Below are positions 50,266 through 63,704 of a stretch of DNA of 64,000 nucleotides, in pieces. The first letter of the stretch is position 1; each line of letters starts with the position of its first letter. The DNA is from Neodiprion pinetum. Lineage: Eukaryota > Arthropoda > Insecta > Hymenoptera > Diprionidae. The notes under the pieces were generated by a model. That model was not told where the DNA came from and did no database searches. It saw only the letters and a program-made list of their open reading frames with translations. The position numbers and the translations under genes were made by a program. The stretch is taken from NCBI RefSeq assembly GCF_021155775.2, contig NC_060237.1, positions 30,925,257 through 30,989,256 on the forward strand. The letters are read 5' to 3'.

Positions 50266-53200
50266 ACTTCTGCTTCTGCTTCGGAAGGTGTCGTTCGTAT
50301 CTCCTCATAATTGATGTACAGAGTGTCTCGCGGATTATAAGAGGAGCCTTGAGTGAAGCTTGCCGGAAAGTGACCCGCCTGGAGGAGCTCGAAAACAACA
50401 TCAGTTATAAACCTCATTCACACCGTGCTGCAACGAGCTCTGACCACGATTATAAGTAGGTGGGTAGGTACAGGTAGCGTTGTCCATCTTCGCAAAGAGT
50501 GCTGGTCTCGATTACTCCGAAGACTCAAGTTGGTGGTAGAAGACCTTGATGCAGGGCTGAATTTTCCGTCGACGAAAAATTCCCACCGTTCGATAAGCCG
50601 TTTCAAGTCCGAAGAGCCCGAGTGTGCTCAAAGCCAAGTCCAGACCGTGGTGGAAGTTTTCTAGAACCGCTCGCGCTCTAAGTCGTGTTAATCACCGACG
50701 AGAAAGTTGCGTGAAATCATTTTACGTACCTACGGGTAGAAGTGATTCGGAGTCACATGAAATCCCGAAGTGGAATGATTTCGTCGGTGCGTCCAGTTCA
50801 TTGATTACCGCCCAGCTCCGAGTTCCCGGTAACGCTCGGTAGACCCGGGTGATTAATGAACGGCAACATCGAAGACACTTCCGACACTTATGACGCGGGT
50901 ACTAAACAGCGAACACGTGTTATATCCACCGGGAGTGAGGATGGGCGAGGTGGGTCACTGGGACCAGGTTATCCGGCAGACGCGGTGGGCACCAGGTTCG
51001 TTATCGTGTGCGTAGAGACACCCACACCAACGGGAATTAGTGTCGGATACAGCGGATTGGCGGGTCGGGCGAATCGTTGCGTTCTTTCGCTGCGATGGTT
51101 GATGGCGACGGTGACGGAGCCTCAGGCCTCGGTATCAACTCGGAGCTCCGACCCAACCGAACCTAAGACAACCTGGAGGCTGTTCCAGCACCGGTACCGG
51201 TACCGAGAGCACCGTCCTCACCTACCAGCGGTAGCAGCAGCGTCATAACTCGGCGTACAGTTATCGAAGTTGCGCAAGTCGCCGGCACATGGAAGCACGG
51301 AGCACCCAAAGTCAACAACGAGAGCTCGAAGTTAACGGTCGTCAACGGCGGCAGCCCTCGCGATATAAGCGCGTTAGCTGCAGCCCGCTGTTATTAATTG
51401 CGCTGTTTATAACCCGGAAATATTATAGGTACCTACGCGTTTCTCGCGGGGGTTCTTATACAACTATTACGGAGCATCTGCGACTTGATCGACGCTTCTT
51501 GTAAACGGTCGCGTCTCGGACCTGTCGACCAATCGCCATATTTTTTCGTGTCTTAAACGTGACCACCATAATCGAAATTTAGCGCCTAGGTTAAACCCTG
51601 TGAAGCAGGCTTCTGTGCCATAGTAAGTGATAGTAAAGTAGGCTTTATTTCAATGCAACGTCAGACCCTGCTTTGACATTGAAAATTTCCAAAATTTCCC
51701 AATTTTCCGAGTTTAGCCTAGAATTTGTTTAGAACCTCCTTTAACTCACCAGAGGTAGGGTTAAACCCGCCTGCTTGCTTGCGAAGCTCTCCTTTAACGC
51801 TCGAAACCCTACCTCGCTGATGAAGGGTCCATCGATTCCGATGTAATAATTGTATTTATTTTGGATGTGTGATAATTAGTTATTTTTAATCATACTTCTA
51901 TGTTTATCGTCAGTGACGCAAATTTATAGTTTATAACTGTCGTCCGATTCCAGTTCAATGTATTGATGAATTTTGGAACTTTGTATTTATATCAACTTGA
52001 AGCTCCTCTCGTTAAAAGGGTTTTTGTATTCGTAAGAACGTTGAATAAATACAGTGTAAATGCAATATTAATTTTCAAATTTTATTGTAACTTGTCAAAA
52101 TCATGTCTAAATAGCTCTTGGATTATTCATTGTGAACACTCGAATGTCGCCGTAATAATATATTTATAGAGGAGGAGTTGCAGGTCCAATCGAGAAGCTG
52201 TAGATCGAATAGCGTCAAAGTAGGGTTTGGTACTTTAATTTTTAGGAGTTGGAGGTTCAAGGAAGGTTTCTTCTTAAATGAGGGTCAATGTAAGATTTCT
52301 GTGTTCAGTTTCCCTCGAAGTAGATCCAAACGAACCTTGGTAGGGTGAAATGTAGGCGTTGAATTTCTCGTCTCTAATTTGTTATACATTGCCGAATGAC
52401 GCGAAACGAGGACCGCTTATCGAGTCCCGACAGTTGCAGCCCCTCTCCCTGGATTAGAGTGGAAATTAATTAAAGTATCGAACCGTGTTGATTTCCGACA
52501 TCAGCAGCGTGTTGTCGTATGATGAAAACGCGATAAAATTGTAAAACGGGCCAAACGGCAACGAGCAGCGATAGCCGCGACTAATAATAACTTCCCTCGT
52601 CACGCCGATGGATCGGATAGCGCGAATATTTGAGAGGAAAATCAACGGTTGAAGACGGTCAAAATCGGCGATAGTCAAAGGGCTGATTCGAACCTTGCAT
52701 TGAGAACCAGTAAACCGTTGAATCCGTTCGTGAGTAAAGAATCCGTGAGCATGTCATAACGCCCGGGCATAAGAGAGTCGTGGTCCAGCGGCAGCGGCCG
52801 AGTATCTAATTACATTAGGGCCATCCGGGTCTGCTAAGTCGGGAGCATTAAACATCCAATGAATACCAAACCGTCATGATTTACAACGCGCAAACGTCGC
52901 TCTAACGAGCGAATGCACAACGACTTTCAGTTCGAATCTGGTCTGTAAGATTTGCAGGATGGCGAACGGCTGGCAATTTGAGTAGGCATGTAGATTTGTA
53001 ATATATCCTTGGAGCAAAGGCCGCGGTGAGCATACCATTTGAAATAACGTTTACCGTGAGGGATCATCGAGGGTCCTGTAAATAAGTCGATGGTTTCTCT
53101 TATTTTCAGGCATTTCTTTTTCCCTCGATTTGCTGGTGAATTCACCTTTTAGTTTAAGTACTTCAACGCCGCGTATATTATACCTTCGTATACGTGTATG

Positions 53201-53524
53201 TGTGTATATTCGACTTGTCCCGGCGATGTTTATCCTCCCGGCAGCACGTGCTTCGACCCGGCTCTTCCTCACTCGACGAACTCTCGTGTTGCACCTAACT
53301 TTCGGTTAATTCTCCATTAAACCACTCGCCGCAAGAGTCGTCGGGCATTTTTATCACCCGGCCGGCTGCGACTCGTATTCGTTTATAACGGTCCTGCCGC
53401 CGGTACTTCGATTTATCGTATTTTTGCCCACGAGTGCTCGAATCCTCTCATTTTCGACCGTGCGCCGAAAACATGACAGTACGCGCGGTAATCCTGATCT
53501 ATTTCCGTCAAGACTGACGGACTG

Positions 53525-53545
53525 AAAAAAAAAAAAAAAAAAAAA
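53525..53545 (+). repeat. Poly(A) run
   Basis: Twenty-one consecutive adenines. I see no retrogene or retroelement body directly upstream of it. Confidence 0.9.
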
Positions 53546-53629
53546 TACAACTGCCCTCAATCCACGCGTATCTCAGTAGGGATCTCTGTACCTATATCTC
53601 CGATTTTTTACCAATTTTACGGGGAGTTA

Positions 53630-53835
53630 AAGGGGTGGGGTTCTTGCAACTTGGAAGGTTCAATATTTGGAATGGCCGACACATCGAAATTTCAAACATG
53701 CGAACACAAAATAACGAAAGTTTTCGAACGATACATCTTTCGTTATTTCATTATCGCGTGTTCAAAATTTCGATATACACATCGGCCATTCCGAATACCG
53801 ATCGTTCGAAATTTTGACCGCCACCCGGTTGAAAG
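53630..53835. repeat. Long imperfect palindrome (hairpin-forming)
   Basis: The left arm, from TTTGGAATGGCCGACACATCG (53665) to AATAACGAAAG (53720), is matched by the right arm CTTTCGTTATT (53737) to ACATCGGCCATTCCGAA (53795). Arms of about 55 bases have roughly 80% pairing around a 16-base loop. Weaker pairing extends outward towards 53630 and 53835. Probably a small fold-back element. The RNA would form a long hairpin. Confidence 0.65.
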
Positions 53836-54956
53836 AGGCTGCAGCTTCCCCGCGCACACATTTCAGCTATTTATAAACATGCTTGCAGTGTAACGCATGT
53901 ACACAGGTAGTTAGGTAGATATATTATTATAGCCGCGCAAGAAGCAGTTTATGCCATACGTTTACCGAGCATGCCGTCGATGTAATGCTTACGCAGGTAA
54001 AGAGACGGCCGACCAGCCAATAATAAACCAATAGCGGTTTTCGCGCAGGTGACAGAGTTGGCGCCAAGACTGCGGAAACTAATAAGATAAAGTCTCCTGC
54101 GATCCCCGAGCAAATACCACGCGCAACTATCTGAGTTGCTGTTTAAAGCGTCGCAATATTGATCGAATCGATCAACGGAACCGGTGGTACGGCAAATTTC
54201 GGAGTTGATGTGTTATTCTGCCGTCAAAGGAATCGCAACAATATTCGTCCCGACTAAATCCCCGCGCCCGTGATTCGTCCATCTTCGTAGAAAATCATGA
54301 TGAATTCGGGTAGCGAAACGCGGTGCGGATTATCGAGAGAAAAGGTCAGCCCGCAGGCCGTCCGAACCTTGGAGCTTACCCAAGTCATTGTCATATTGTC
54401 ATATTAACGAAATTCGCGCCGCGTTGTTTAATTCGGGATTTGTAATTCGCCCTCGCGGTGGAAACTTGGCAATCTAATTACACGTTAATTTGATAACCGA
54501 GGTCTTTCGGTCTACACGTAATTAGCCTCAGCCGACATTTCCTGTCCCTGCGGTGAAGCAAAAATCCTCGAGCAACGCGGCGGGCGATCGTCAACCGTGT
54601 CCGGTAATCACCGAAATTTTTCATACAAAACATGCGGCAGCTCGAGGAAGGAAAGCCAGCCGTCGCGTCGTTTAGTAACGCGGAACTCTGGTCGCCGCTC
54701 GCGTTTAGCGATTGAAGAAGTTCTTTGAAGTCTGCGCCTGATCGGGATCCCCGTTTTTCCCTCATCCATCCGGTCCCGCTGAATGAAATTCCGACTCGCG
54801 TAGGTATCGCCGAGTGCCGTGCGCACGGGAATTTATTCCCCTGCAGAGAGGACGGTGTCCCCGATTTCGCTCGTCGCTTCCTTCGCAAAAGTCTGTCTCG
54901 AGTTTGCCGCGGACCATCGAGAAGGAGGGAAACACTAGGGGCGAAGGGGGGGCTCA

Positions 54957-55005
54957 AGAAGGAGAGAAGGAGAAAAGGAGAGAAGGAGAGAAGGAGAGAA
55001 GGAGA
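54957..55005 (+). repeat. (GGAGAGAA)n purine tract
   Basis: About six imperfect copies of an eight-base purine unit. Frames crossing it encode Arg/Glu repeats and are disregarded. Confidence 0.85.
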
Positions 55006-55855
55006 GACGCCTCTGAAACGAAACACTAGCTCCGACGTCGTCGATGGTCTCCACTTTATGGCTTCGAGTACCGCGTCCCAAACACATTCCACCGATCGGC
55101 TATCACGAAATCGGAATAAAACGTCGATCTCGGGGCACGAGAGGCTGACCTCCTCCTCCTCCTCTCTCTCTTTTCGCGTCCGCTTATTTTATTTGCCAAA
55201 CGCGATGGGATAAATCATAATTTGCCGATAACGAGACGTGATACCAGGTTCGCTATTAATTATCCGCATGCATATCCACACGCGATTATAACCGGCTTCT
55301 TCTCGGACTGTCGTTAAACGTCCGTATTATAGCGAAACATTAGCCGGGGGCCAGAAGGGAAACCCGAATAACAAGGTGCGTGGCTTTAATCCTCGAGCAT
55401 TTGGAACGCGGCGTTTTACCGCAGGTTCGATTGCAATCGTGTACTTGGAATAGAATTGCTGTTGTCCGGTCTGGTTTGTTCGGCTCCCTAAAAGAGTTTG
55501 TTACCAAGTTATGACATCGCGATGAAAGGTGGAGAGCAGCCTGACATACCCTTCCCTCGATCCGCGCTTTTGCCACTCCGCCGGCTGTGGGAACTAAGCC
55601 AATGTGTCAATCTCTGTCTGTCTTTTTACAAAGTTTCGTCTTCCTTTTCCCTCAATTATAACGTCTTCCTAATCCGGTTTCCCCGTGTAATATTAAAACC
55701 CAGCGAGTTTATGCACTTTGCGCATCAAATTCAACCAACCGGACTTTTTCGACAATTTTAACACCCGACGTGCAGTATTGCAATTCGCAATTTTCTGCGA
55801 AGACATTATCTCGCAAAGATTTTCATTTGGCAAACATTTCTTAGGTATATGCTCT

Positions 55856-56093
55856 GGTGAAAATGATTTCTACGATTTGTTACGAATTTTTTAATGAAAT
55901 TGGGACAGTTATAAAAACCTGTGGATTTTCATGAAAATTTGTATTTTGACAGTAAAAAATCTATCAAGCCGCTACGATTTTCAATGAAAATTAACGATTC
56001 TTTACGAAAAACTGTGCATGTTTACAATTTTGTACGAAATAATACGAAATGTTACATTTTCCGTAAACATTCGTATTAGTAGAAATTTTCACC
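55856..56093. mobile_element. MITE-like element with GGTGAAAAT ends
   Basis: GGTGAAAATGATTTCTAC at the left is matched by GTAGAAATTTTCACC at the right, an inverted pair across 238 bases. The interior repeats TTTTCATGAAAA, TTTTCAATGAAAA and TTACGAA motifs in both orientations. No ORF. Confidence 0.6.
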
Positions 56094-58780
56094 TTGGTGA
56101 GCCTGTTGGCCGGTAAAATGAGACAATTGAATTCCTATGCAAATAAGTTGACAACAATCGTCCTTCGCAAGTGTTAGTCGTTGCGACCTCTGTTGAAACT
56201 TGCGTAATTTCGAATTAATGACAGAATCTAAATGAGATGTGGCAATTTTTGTGCGAAATAAGAATCGATATGGAAAAATGCACCAGTTTCCACGTCACCC
56301 ATGGGGTACGGTGCCGAGACGCGTTCCCGTTTTTTTACATGGCGGGTTCCCCAGGAGGCCTACACCATGCCACACGCACGTGATTCTTTCACGTCGTGTG
56401 GAATTTCTTTTCTCAGATTCTTTACGAATTTAGGAAAGTCTAAATAAGCGTAAAAGTCGATTTATTGATTGATTCCATAGCACACGCTTTGCCTTTTGTC
56501 GATTTTCAAATTTTTCTATTTGTTCAATTGGGCTCAATAAAGGTCGTCGTTTTTTCCTAATATTGTTCATTTATTTTCTTTCGTTTTCCGATTAAACCAC
56601 CAATTCTCACCTTCGTCGCTTGTCATCCTCCGGCAACGAATATCGAGAGACAGATCAACAGGTTAAGCAACAAGTGCCTTGACTTTATCCCACGTCGGCC
56701 AAGATTACGGATTTCGCGGCGTGCATGATTTTATTCCTTCACTTTGCCAATCATTTTTCAAATCGTCTGTATCACGTGAATTGTTTACAAGCCAGAATTG
56801 AAAGATAACTTGATCGAGATTTTAAAAATACCGAATGGAAGTTGAAATCCATACCTATTCTCAGGTCTCGTCTTCTTCTCTTTGGTCGATAATTGAAACC
56901 GCGACGAATGTGAGAATTGACAGATAAACCTAATATTTTATCCTTATCGCTAAGATCCTTAAGCTCTAGGTTTACGAACTAAATACCTTAGATGCTCGAA
57001 AGCAACGAATGGCAGATATATTCTAATCGGTGGAATAGGCAAATCTACGTGATATCGCGCTGCTAATACCGGGAGCCCGATGTTCTCGGAATCAGAGACT
57101 GCGTTGTGATCGAATCCCCGAATGCTGCCCTTATATACCGCCCCGCGAATATCGATTTCGCGAAAACGCCGAGCCCTCATCGCGCATGACTTCGCATCTA
57201 CTTCGGTGGTGGGTGGAAGAACGACGAACCAAGCCGATACCCGCTGTCGACGACCAGGGTGGGATTTTCGCTAATGATAAAAATATCGCAGGCTCATTTG
57301 CGAAAAAGACTTCTCAATAATAATAACAACAATATCAACAGCAACGAAAATTGCAGGAGAAAATCGAGCAATAACTTGTTTTTCCAATTGTGATATCTGT
57401 ATTGGATTTACGTGACAAGCATGAATTGACCTATGCGTCAAGAATCGCGAAAAAAATGCCTGTGTTCACCGTTTTTGAGGAAACTTTCGTCTCGTGGTCT
57501 TCGTCCCACTTAACAACGATTGGTCAAGGATTAAGAAATTGGCTTACTGTACAAGGTATACATGTACACCTATGTATGCCTATCGGAAGGATTATCGTTG
57601 TATGCAAAGGAGTGTTTATACATGTGTACACACGTATCAGCGAATCGCTAATTAGCGTCATAATTTAATATCTTCGATTAGAGATTTTTTCCACAATCTC
57701 CGATTCCGCATCGGTGCCAGGTAGAAACTGCTAATTCTGAGACACTAATTAATAGTCTTTCTTAATACAGATTTCAATGTATTCCATACTCGTAAAAATC
57801 GCCGTTTACCCTCACGCGCGATATCGCCCAGAAATATCTCATAATTAGACTTATAATTTCTCCTCTCCGTTTCTAACACACTTCCCAGAAGATATTATCA
57901 ATTGTATGGAATATTTTTTCGATCTTTCATCGTACGTTTCATGTATAAATATACACAATGATTCTGAATAGCATTAGTGTGAGAAGGAGAAAAAAAAAAC
58001 AAAAAATACCAGAAGAAATAGGGTCAAATTTCCGGTTAATTACCACCCTCCAATGATCTTACATTTTTTCTTGCTGAACTTTTAAACCGATCAACTGATA
58101 CATTCAGCGGTTGAGAAGTTTTTTTATCGCCACGTTCATTTTTCGTAATCTTCTATACGAATTCTTATTTTGAATATAACGTTTTGCTTGGAGGCCAGTA
58201 TCCGATCCGTTTCCAATCTCTTCTCTATTCCGTGAATTTATACATTTTTCGTTTTAATCCCACTGAGAGGCTGCGCGTCCCATCACATCAACCTCCGAAA
58301 ATTTGAAAATTCCTCTTTTGCCGAGATTTCCTAGTTCTAAAAGCTCTTTTTGAGCCGAGCCAACAGCCGTAGATCGAGGTGTCTACTTTTTTCGGCGACT
58401 AGGAAATCATGACCCTTAAGGTTTATTCGTGAACAGAATAAGAATTTTTTAAATGTGATTTTCCAAATATTCAGAGTATAGCAAGCAACTTGGCATCAAC
58501 ATCTCGATTTTTCGACTTTCACATAACGTTGAAAATACGCGCAATAAATATAACAATATGTTCCGTACATATAGGAGGCAAAAAATTACACTTTCTTTGA
58601 ATAGATCTATCTATACAAGAGACTTAAAATTTAAAAAAAAAACGCAATCTTAATTACTAATTAACCTATCGATACAATTTTCAGGTTAATCAGTAAAATT
58701 TCATGTCACGTCTCGTTGTCAGATTTAAGAATTGTCAGGTATTTTCAGGTCTTTAAACGCTCCGCAGCGACGTCCCTGAA

Positions 58781-59080
58781 AGAATCCATAGCGTGGCGCC
58801 ATCTGTCGGGTTGTTTAAGAACCATCTCGCCGAAAAGTCATCGCCATGGCGTGAAACAGTAAATACACATCCAGCAGTTATGCGTAGACAGAGCGATGGG
58901 CGCGTGGTTAATTTCCGGGTGTGTAAAGTAATTTCCACGGTCGGCAAGCAGCTCGACAGGAGCGTGAGGGAGGATCATCGCATCGTCGAGGCGGTGGAGT
59001 CGTTCGGCGGCGGCGCTGCCTCGTCCGTAAGAAGACGATAATCTGACATCTTAGCCAGGAGAGGAGGAGCGAAGTCGGGG
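58781..59080. promoter_or_regulatory. Probable 5' region of the SBP2-like gene
   Basis: The AT-rich DNA gives way here to CpG- and GC-rich sequence containing GGCGCCATCTGTCGGG (58795-58810), the kind of CGCCATCT motif seen near housekeeping promoters of insects. An 83-codon frame (58793-59041) crosses it but shows no domain and ends before the SBP2 frame. A 5' leader or an unrecognised first exon are both possible. Confidence 0.35.
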
Positions 59081-62000
59081 ATGTCGACGACGTCGACGAC
59101 GGAGAATTGGTGGCGATGCTCGGTGTCGTCGTCGTCGGAGCAGCCGGACATCAGGGGCGATCCGGCCTGGCTCGAGTTCCCGACCATTGCCAGCAGAACT
59201 AGATGCAGCCGCATCTACCTCCGGGAGCAGGCGAGGATCGTCGACAGGACGAACGTCCTCGACGACGAGGGCTTTCCCAGGCTCGGACAGAGGATCCAGA
59301 AGCGGAAGCTGACCGAGAGCCAGGCCTCGGGGGACGACGCGACTGCCGAACTCGGACACCGCCTCCGCGACCTCGACATCCACGACGAGGAGAGGAACGG
59401 CAGGAAGTCGTCGAAGAGGCCCAGGAGTATCATCTGCATCGACCTAAAGAAGTCCGTCGAGGTGAGCGAGATGAATGATCTCGTTTTCTTTTTTTTTTGC
59501 TCTGTTCTGTTGACTTTCGAACAGGATTTCTAGCTGTCAGGGAAATCGGGTATGTCACCTGGAATGTTCGTATTATTTTCCTCGCTGATGTACGATTCTT
59601 TGAGATGATGTAGAAAATTATTCTCAACGAGGACAATTTTGGGGGCTTGTGGGAAATTGATGAATTGATAAATTTCGATGGTAAGCACTGTTTGAAATTT
59701 ATTAGAAATAACAAGAGTATTAAAATCAGTCAATGGTATCAGATTGACGTTTCTATCTCCGCATTTTGAAAGAATGGCTAATTCTAATCTTCCGTTAGTT
59801 TCTTAAAATTGGAGTGCTCATTGTTATATTATTTGATCATTAAATTTAAGTAAAATTGAACTGAAAGAAAAATTGGACTATCTTAACTTACGGCGGAGGC
59901 GTCTGATTTCTAATTTTTAACTAACTTGTACTAGGGTAGTAAATTCGTTAGTAGAGTTAGGTTGACACAAGTCCTGGAAGAATGTATATTTTCGTCCGGA
60001 AAACCGGTAAACGTCAGGGAATTTGATATGTCGTTGACGCTAGGCGCCCTGTTCAAGATCTGCTTTAAAATCTTGAGAAATGTTTATAGTTTATAAACCG
60101 CACGCGGCAGCATTCCCGTAACCTTTGATAAATCAGTTTGTTTTCGTTGGCCGATAAGTGCGTATCAATACGCCTTGTTGTACCTGCCTGTGTGTACAAC
60201 ACGCTCATCCGCATAATTCTAGAGTTACAGACGACGTCACGTTCACGTAAGTGTCGATAAGGAGTGGTCGTCGCGCGAGTCGCAGGTATCGAAAAACAGT
60301 ATATATGTATAGCTGATTTAGAGCGAGCGGAACGGTCGGTGGGAGATAATCGGTACCCGTTTTCCATAAAAGCGTGATCGCTGCTGGCCAAAATCACCCG
60401 GATCACACAGTTCCGATTGTTTAACGAGTGAAAGATCTATAGGATCTATTCAAGCGTTTTTGAGGTAGCTGAACCTTCAGACAACCGACTTTTATATCTT
60501 ATATATACCTACCTACCTACAAGATGACGAATAAAACACGATTCTAATGAATTTCCAGAGGCAAAGGAGTCTGTCCGAGTCGCAGACGAGCAGAATGACG
60601 CCGGCGAAGTTGCAGCGGCTTAAGCTGAACCTGAGCCTGGCGATCCGGAACCCGTTGGATTCGGATCAGGTGGTGTCGTGCAAGAGAGGAAAGCAGCGAG
60701 AGACGCCAAGGGTAGCGAGGCTATCGAACCTGAAGAGGGTGATTTTAAAGGAGCGGGAACTGAAGCGGCAGGCGAACCTCGAACGGCGAAAGGGCTTCGA
60801 TGCCGAGAAGATGGGGGCGATGGCGAAGGACGTCAGCGAGATTGACTTCAACCGGTTGAAGATCAACGCGGAATCGTCTTCGACGCCGGGCATGAGGCTG
60901 TTCCTTTACGAGCGCAGGGAGCCGCGATCTTTACAATTAGACGACCAGCCGGAATCCAGCAAGGGCGACGTCTCCGGGACGCTGGAGAACTTGGCGCTCC
61001 AGAGGGAGGACGACGCTGAACCTTTGACGGAAGTTAGCCCTGAGGACCGGGACGAGCGCATAGACATCAACGTCCTGACCAAGACATCCTGTTTGAAAAT
61101 ATGCGACGAGACTGGAGAGATGGTCGAGGTGTTTGTGGAGTCGAAAATGCCGCCTCCGAGTCTAGAGAAAAATCTATCTGCGACACCGAAAGATCTCCCT
61201 GCAGAACCGAAGCATTCGAGAAACTTTCGCGAGTAAGTACGATTGCATGATCTTGTTTATTTAAGATCTGCGAAGTTACGTTGACGGTGGACGGACGTGC
61301 GTCAAAAAAGTGACGGGTAATTATCGACTCGTTGTCAATTTCTTTGATCGTGTATTTTTTGAAAGTGATGAAAGTCCGTGAAAAGCTACGCCGACGCGTG
61401 AATCGGGAAACGACACAGTGACATTGCGTATAATAAAAATGAATAAATTCAATCTGAGAATGATGAATCGTTGTTTGGTCGTTTGTTATTTATGTTTACA
61501 CGCCTCGATTGACCCAATAGATCCAAGTCCGTCGCAACGTCTGAGGCTTGTTTAACTAGTAATTCGCAAGTCGCTGTATGAGTAAAAGTCATATTTATGG
61601 TGAACAAATTACGCTAGAAATTTATATTCTAATATCAACAATCGTATATGTGTCTCGTCACGTAGTCTTATTTTCGAGCTAGCATTCCGTATAAAATTCC
61701 GGATGCGTTGTATGTGTCGCACCTTTTACACATTCGATCGGCAAGATAACTGTCGTCAACAACACACAACCCTAGGCGAGTCATCGCGTACGGTAATCGA
61801 GCCAAAATTAATGTACACATAAAGCTGGTGACGATAGCTGATTTTATCGCAAATTGTATGTCAATCAAACTTGCGTCAGTCAATTGAGACAGCAGGCTTC
61901 GTCGGAATCATGAGACCTCGAATGAATTAATCGATATCGTCATGCCGATGTAATAAAACTGACGACATACGTATATAGTACATTATACGTTGAAAAACGA

Positions 62001-63704
62001 GCCAAGCGGACCCTTGGAATGCCGCTACATACCAATGTACGTACTTCGTAATTATCGCCGCGCCGCTTAATTGCCTCGTAATTATGATTTTACAACGGGG
62101 AACGAATGGCCGAGCGAGTTTATGGTATTCCGACGTCCGTTCCCTCATCTTATTCGTCCCGACACGTGTCACATCATCGCCTGCACGCCCGATTTGCTTC
62201 CAACCTTTGTCGATCGAGCGAGTAAATTCATCTGTTACGATAACACCCACGGTCCTTTTTCATCTCTGCTGTCTCTAAGGCCTCCTCGCAATTAATCACC
62301 CCGCACGTCCACGTGTAATCCAAAATGGGCAACAATTTTCGCCACTTTTTGCAAAGGGTATCGGATATAATAATAACAATAAATCTCCCCAATACGTTCA
62401 TCACAATTCGCAGAGCGAAATTTCACGACCACAGATAAAAGCACGAAGAGAGGGAAGATATTATCCGTCGCATACCTATAATACGGTCAATATGGCACAT
62501 TGGACTTATTTGTCGAACTGGATTATTGTTTGCTATTTCTGTTTGTCATTTGTCGGCCGTATTCTCTGTTTACCCGAGTCAGTCCCACAGCAACCAATTG
62601 TACACTCGCAGAGAATCGATCATCCCGTGTAGCTGACACGGCTTTGTGTCCGCAATTTCATCGCATCAAAGCGAATTTCCTTCGCGAAATTTTCACCGAA
62701 AGAAAAACACGCTTCTGTTTGACAAAACATAAGCGAAAGTTAACCCTCGCATATTTCTCCCCTCAGATACTGCACGAATAATTTAACACCGGGGCTGAAC
62801 GCGTCGATGGAACTTTTTCTGGCCGAGGTTTACCGTCTCCAGCGACGAATGTACGAGAGGGATGAGGTCAAGGGTCGTTCGAAGCGGAGGTTTTACGCCG
62901 GGTTCAAGCAGGTCATCAAGTACGTCGAGTTAAAAAAGATTAGATTCGTCGTCATCGCTCCGGACCTGGAGGGCATCCATGGCTACCCAGGTGGGTGAGA
63001 AACTCCTATTTCTGCAGAGTTACTTCTGCATCTTTGGCGCAATTTTCATTATTCCAACGCACATCTTCTTCGCGCAGGTGGCCTCCTCCAACTCGTGGGA
63101 AAACTTATTACCGCTTGCAAATTGCACGAGGTAGTTTTCTGCTTCGCCCTCAACAAACGGAAGCTGGACTACTACACTCACAGAAAGCGTAGCGTCTGCA
63201 GCTGCGTCGGTGTGTCCAACTACTCGGGAATCGAGGTTTGCCTCCTCATTTTGCCCCAAACTCACGTTCCTTTTGCTATTTGTTTTAACTTCTGAGATAT
63301 GGAAAATTTTTAGTCAACCAGTGGTATCTTCTTTCCAGCAGAACTCATTCAAACACCCATCGTTCAGTCTGTTTTTCGTTGAAATCTTCTACATTCATCT
63401 TTCAAATCGTTAGTTTCTCACGATTCCTGTGACTGTTAGAGTCGTTATCTGATCTGGATTATCCCAATCTACCGACGAATGGGTATTTCAAACACTTATT
63501 TTCGTTCCCTTTCGACTCTCGTTTCTTCAGGAAATTTTCGAGAACGTGCTCACGGAATTGATACAGGCGAGGAATTCCTACGGGAAAGTAAATGTCCCTG
63601 GAGACCATGGGGAGGCTTTGAATCCAGCGAAGAAGGCCTGCGAGCACATGCTGCTATCGGCGAGAATCAATCTTCTCTTCAAATCTCTGGCCGTTGTGAC
63701 CTGA
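59081..63704 (+). CDS. SBP2: SECIS-binding protein 2 family (SECISBP2/SBP2-like)
   Basis: Animal SBP2 binds the SECIS kink-turn in selenoprotein mRNAs and helps recode UGA as selenocysteine. The paralogue SECISBP2L is less understood. Exons: 59081-59461, 60559-61232, 62767-62990, 63078-63235 and 63531-63704, in continuous phase, giving 536 residues. An N-terminal block contains SSKRPRSIICIDLKKSVE (about 109-126). A SID-like region holds NPLDS, GKQRETP and NLKRVILKERELKRQ (about 158-198), closely like the vertebrate GKQRE...LKKIILKER block. Then come FREYCTNNL and RRMYERDEVKGRSKRR, leading into the L7Ae domain (about 393-510): GFKQVIKYVELKKIRFVVIA, GGLLQLVGKLITACKLHEVV, FCFALNKRKLDYYTHRKRSV, CSCVGVSNYSGIEEIFENVL. 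The start codon is the first ATG of an open frame that begins at 59042, so an upstream coding exon joined at 59055 cannot be excluded. Confidence 0.9.

Larger units (their letters stand above)
49401..58780. other. Gene-poor DNA between the H2B variant and the SBP2-like gene
   Basis: No exon is supported. GC-rich patches occur at 50.9-51.4 kb and 54.5-55.2 kb with open frames on both strands that look like composition effects. The interval holds a hexanucleotide tract, an A-run, a purine octamer tract, a long palindrome and a MITE-like element, all listed separately. Confidence 0.5.

Noticed and set aside
54478..55213. Overlapping frames of 160-204 codons on both strands
   Set aside because: They span a GGAGAGAA repeat, are open in both directions because of base composition, and show no domain.
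58793..59041. An 82-codon frame just upstream of the SBP2-like start
   Set aside because: Different frame from SBP2. The only possible splice into SBP2 (donor near 59026, acceptor at 59054) would leave an intron too short to be real. It is more likely promoter or leader.
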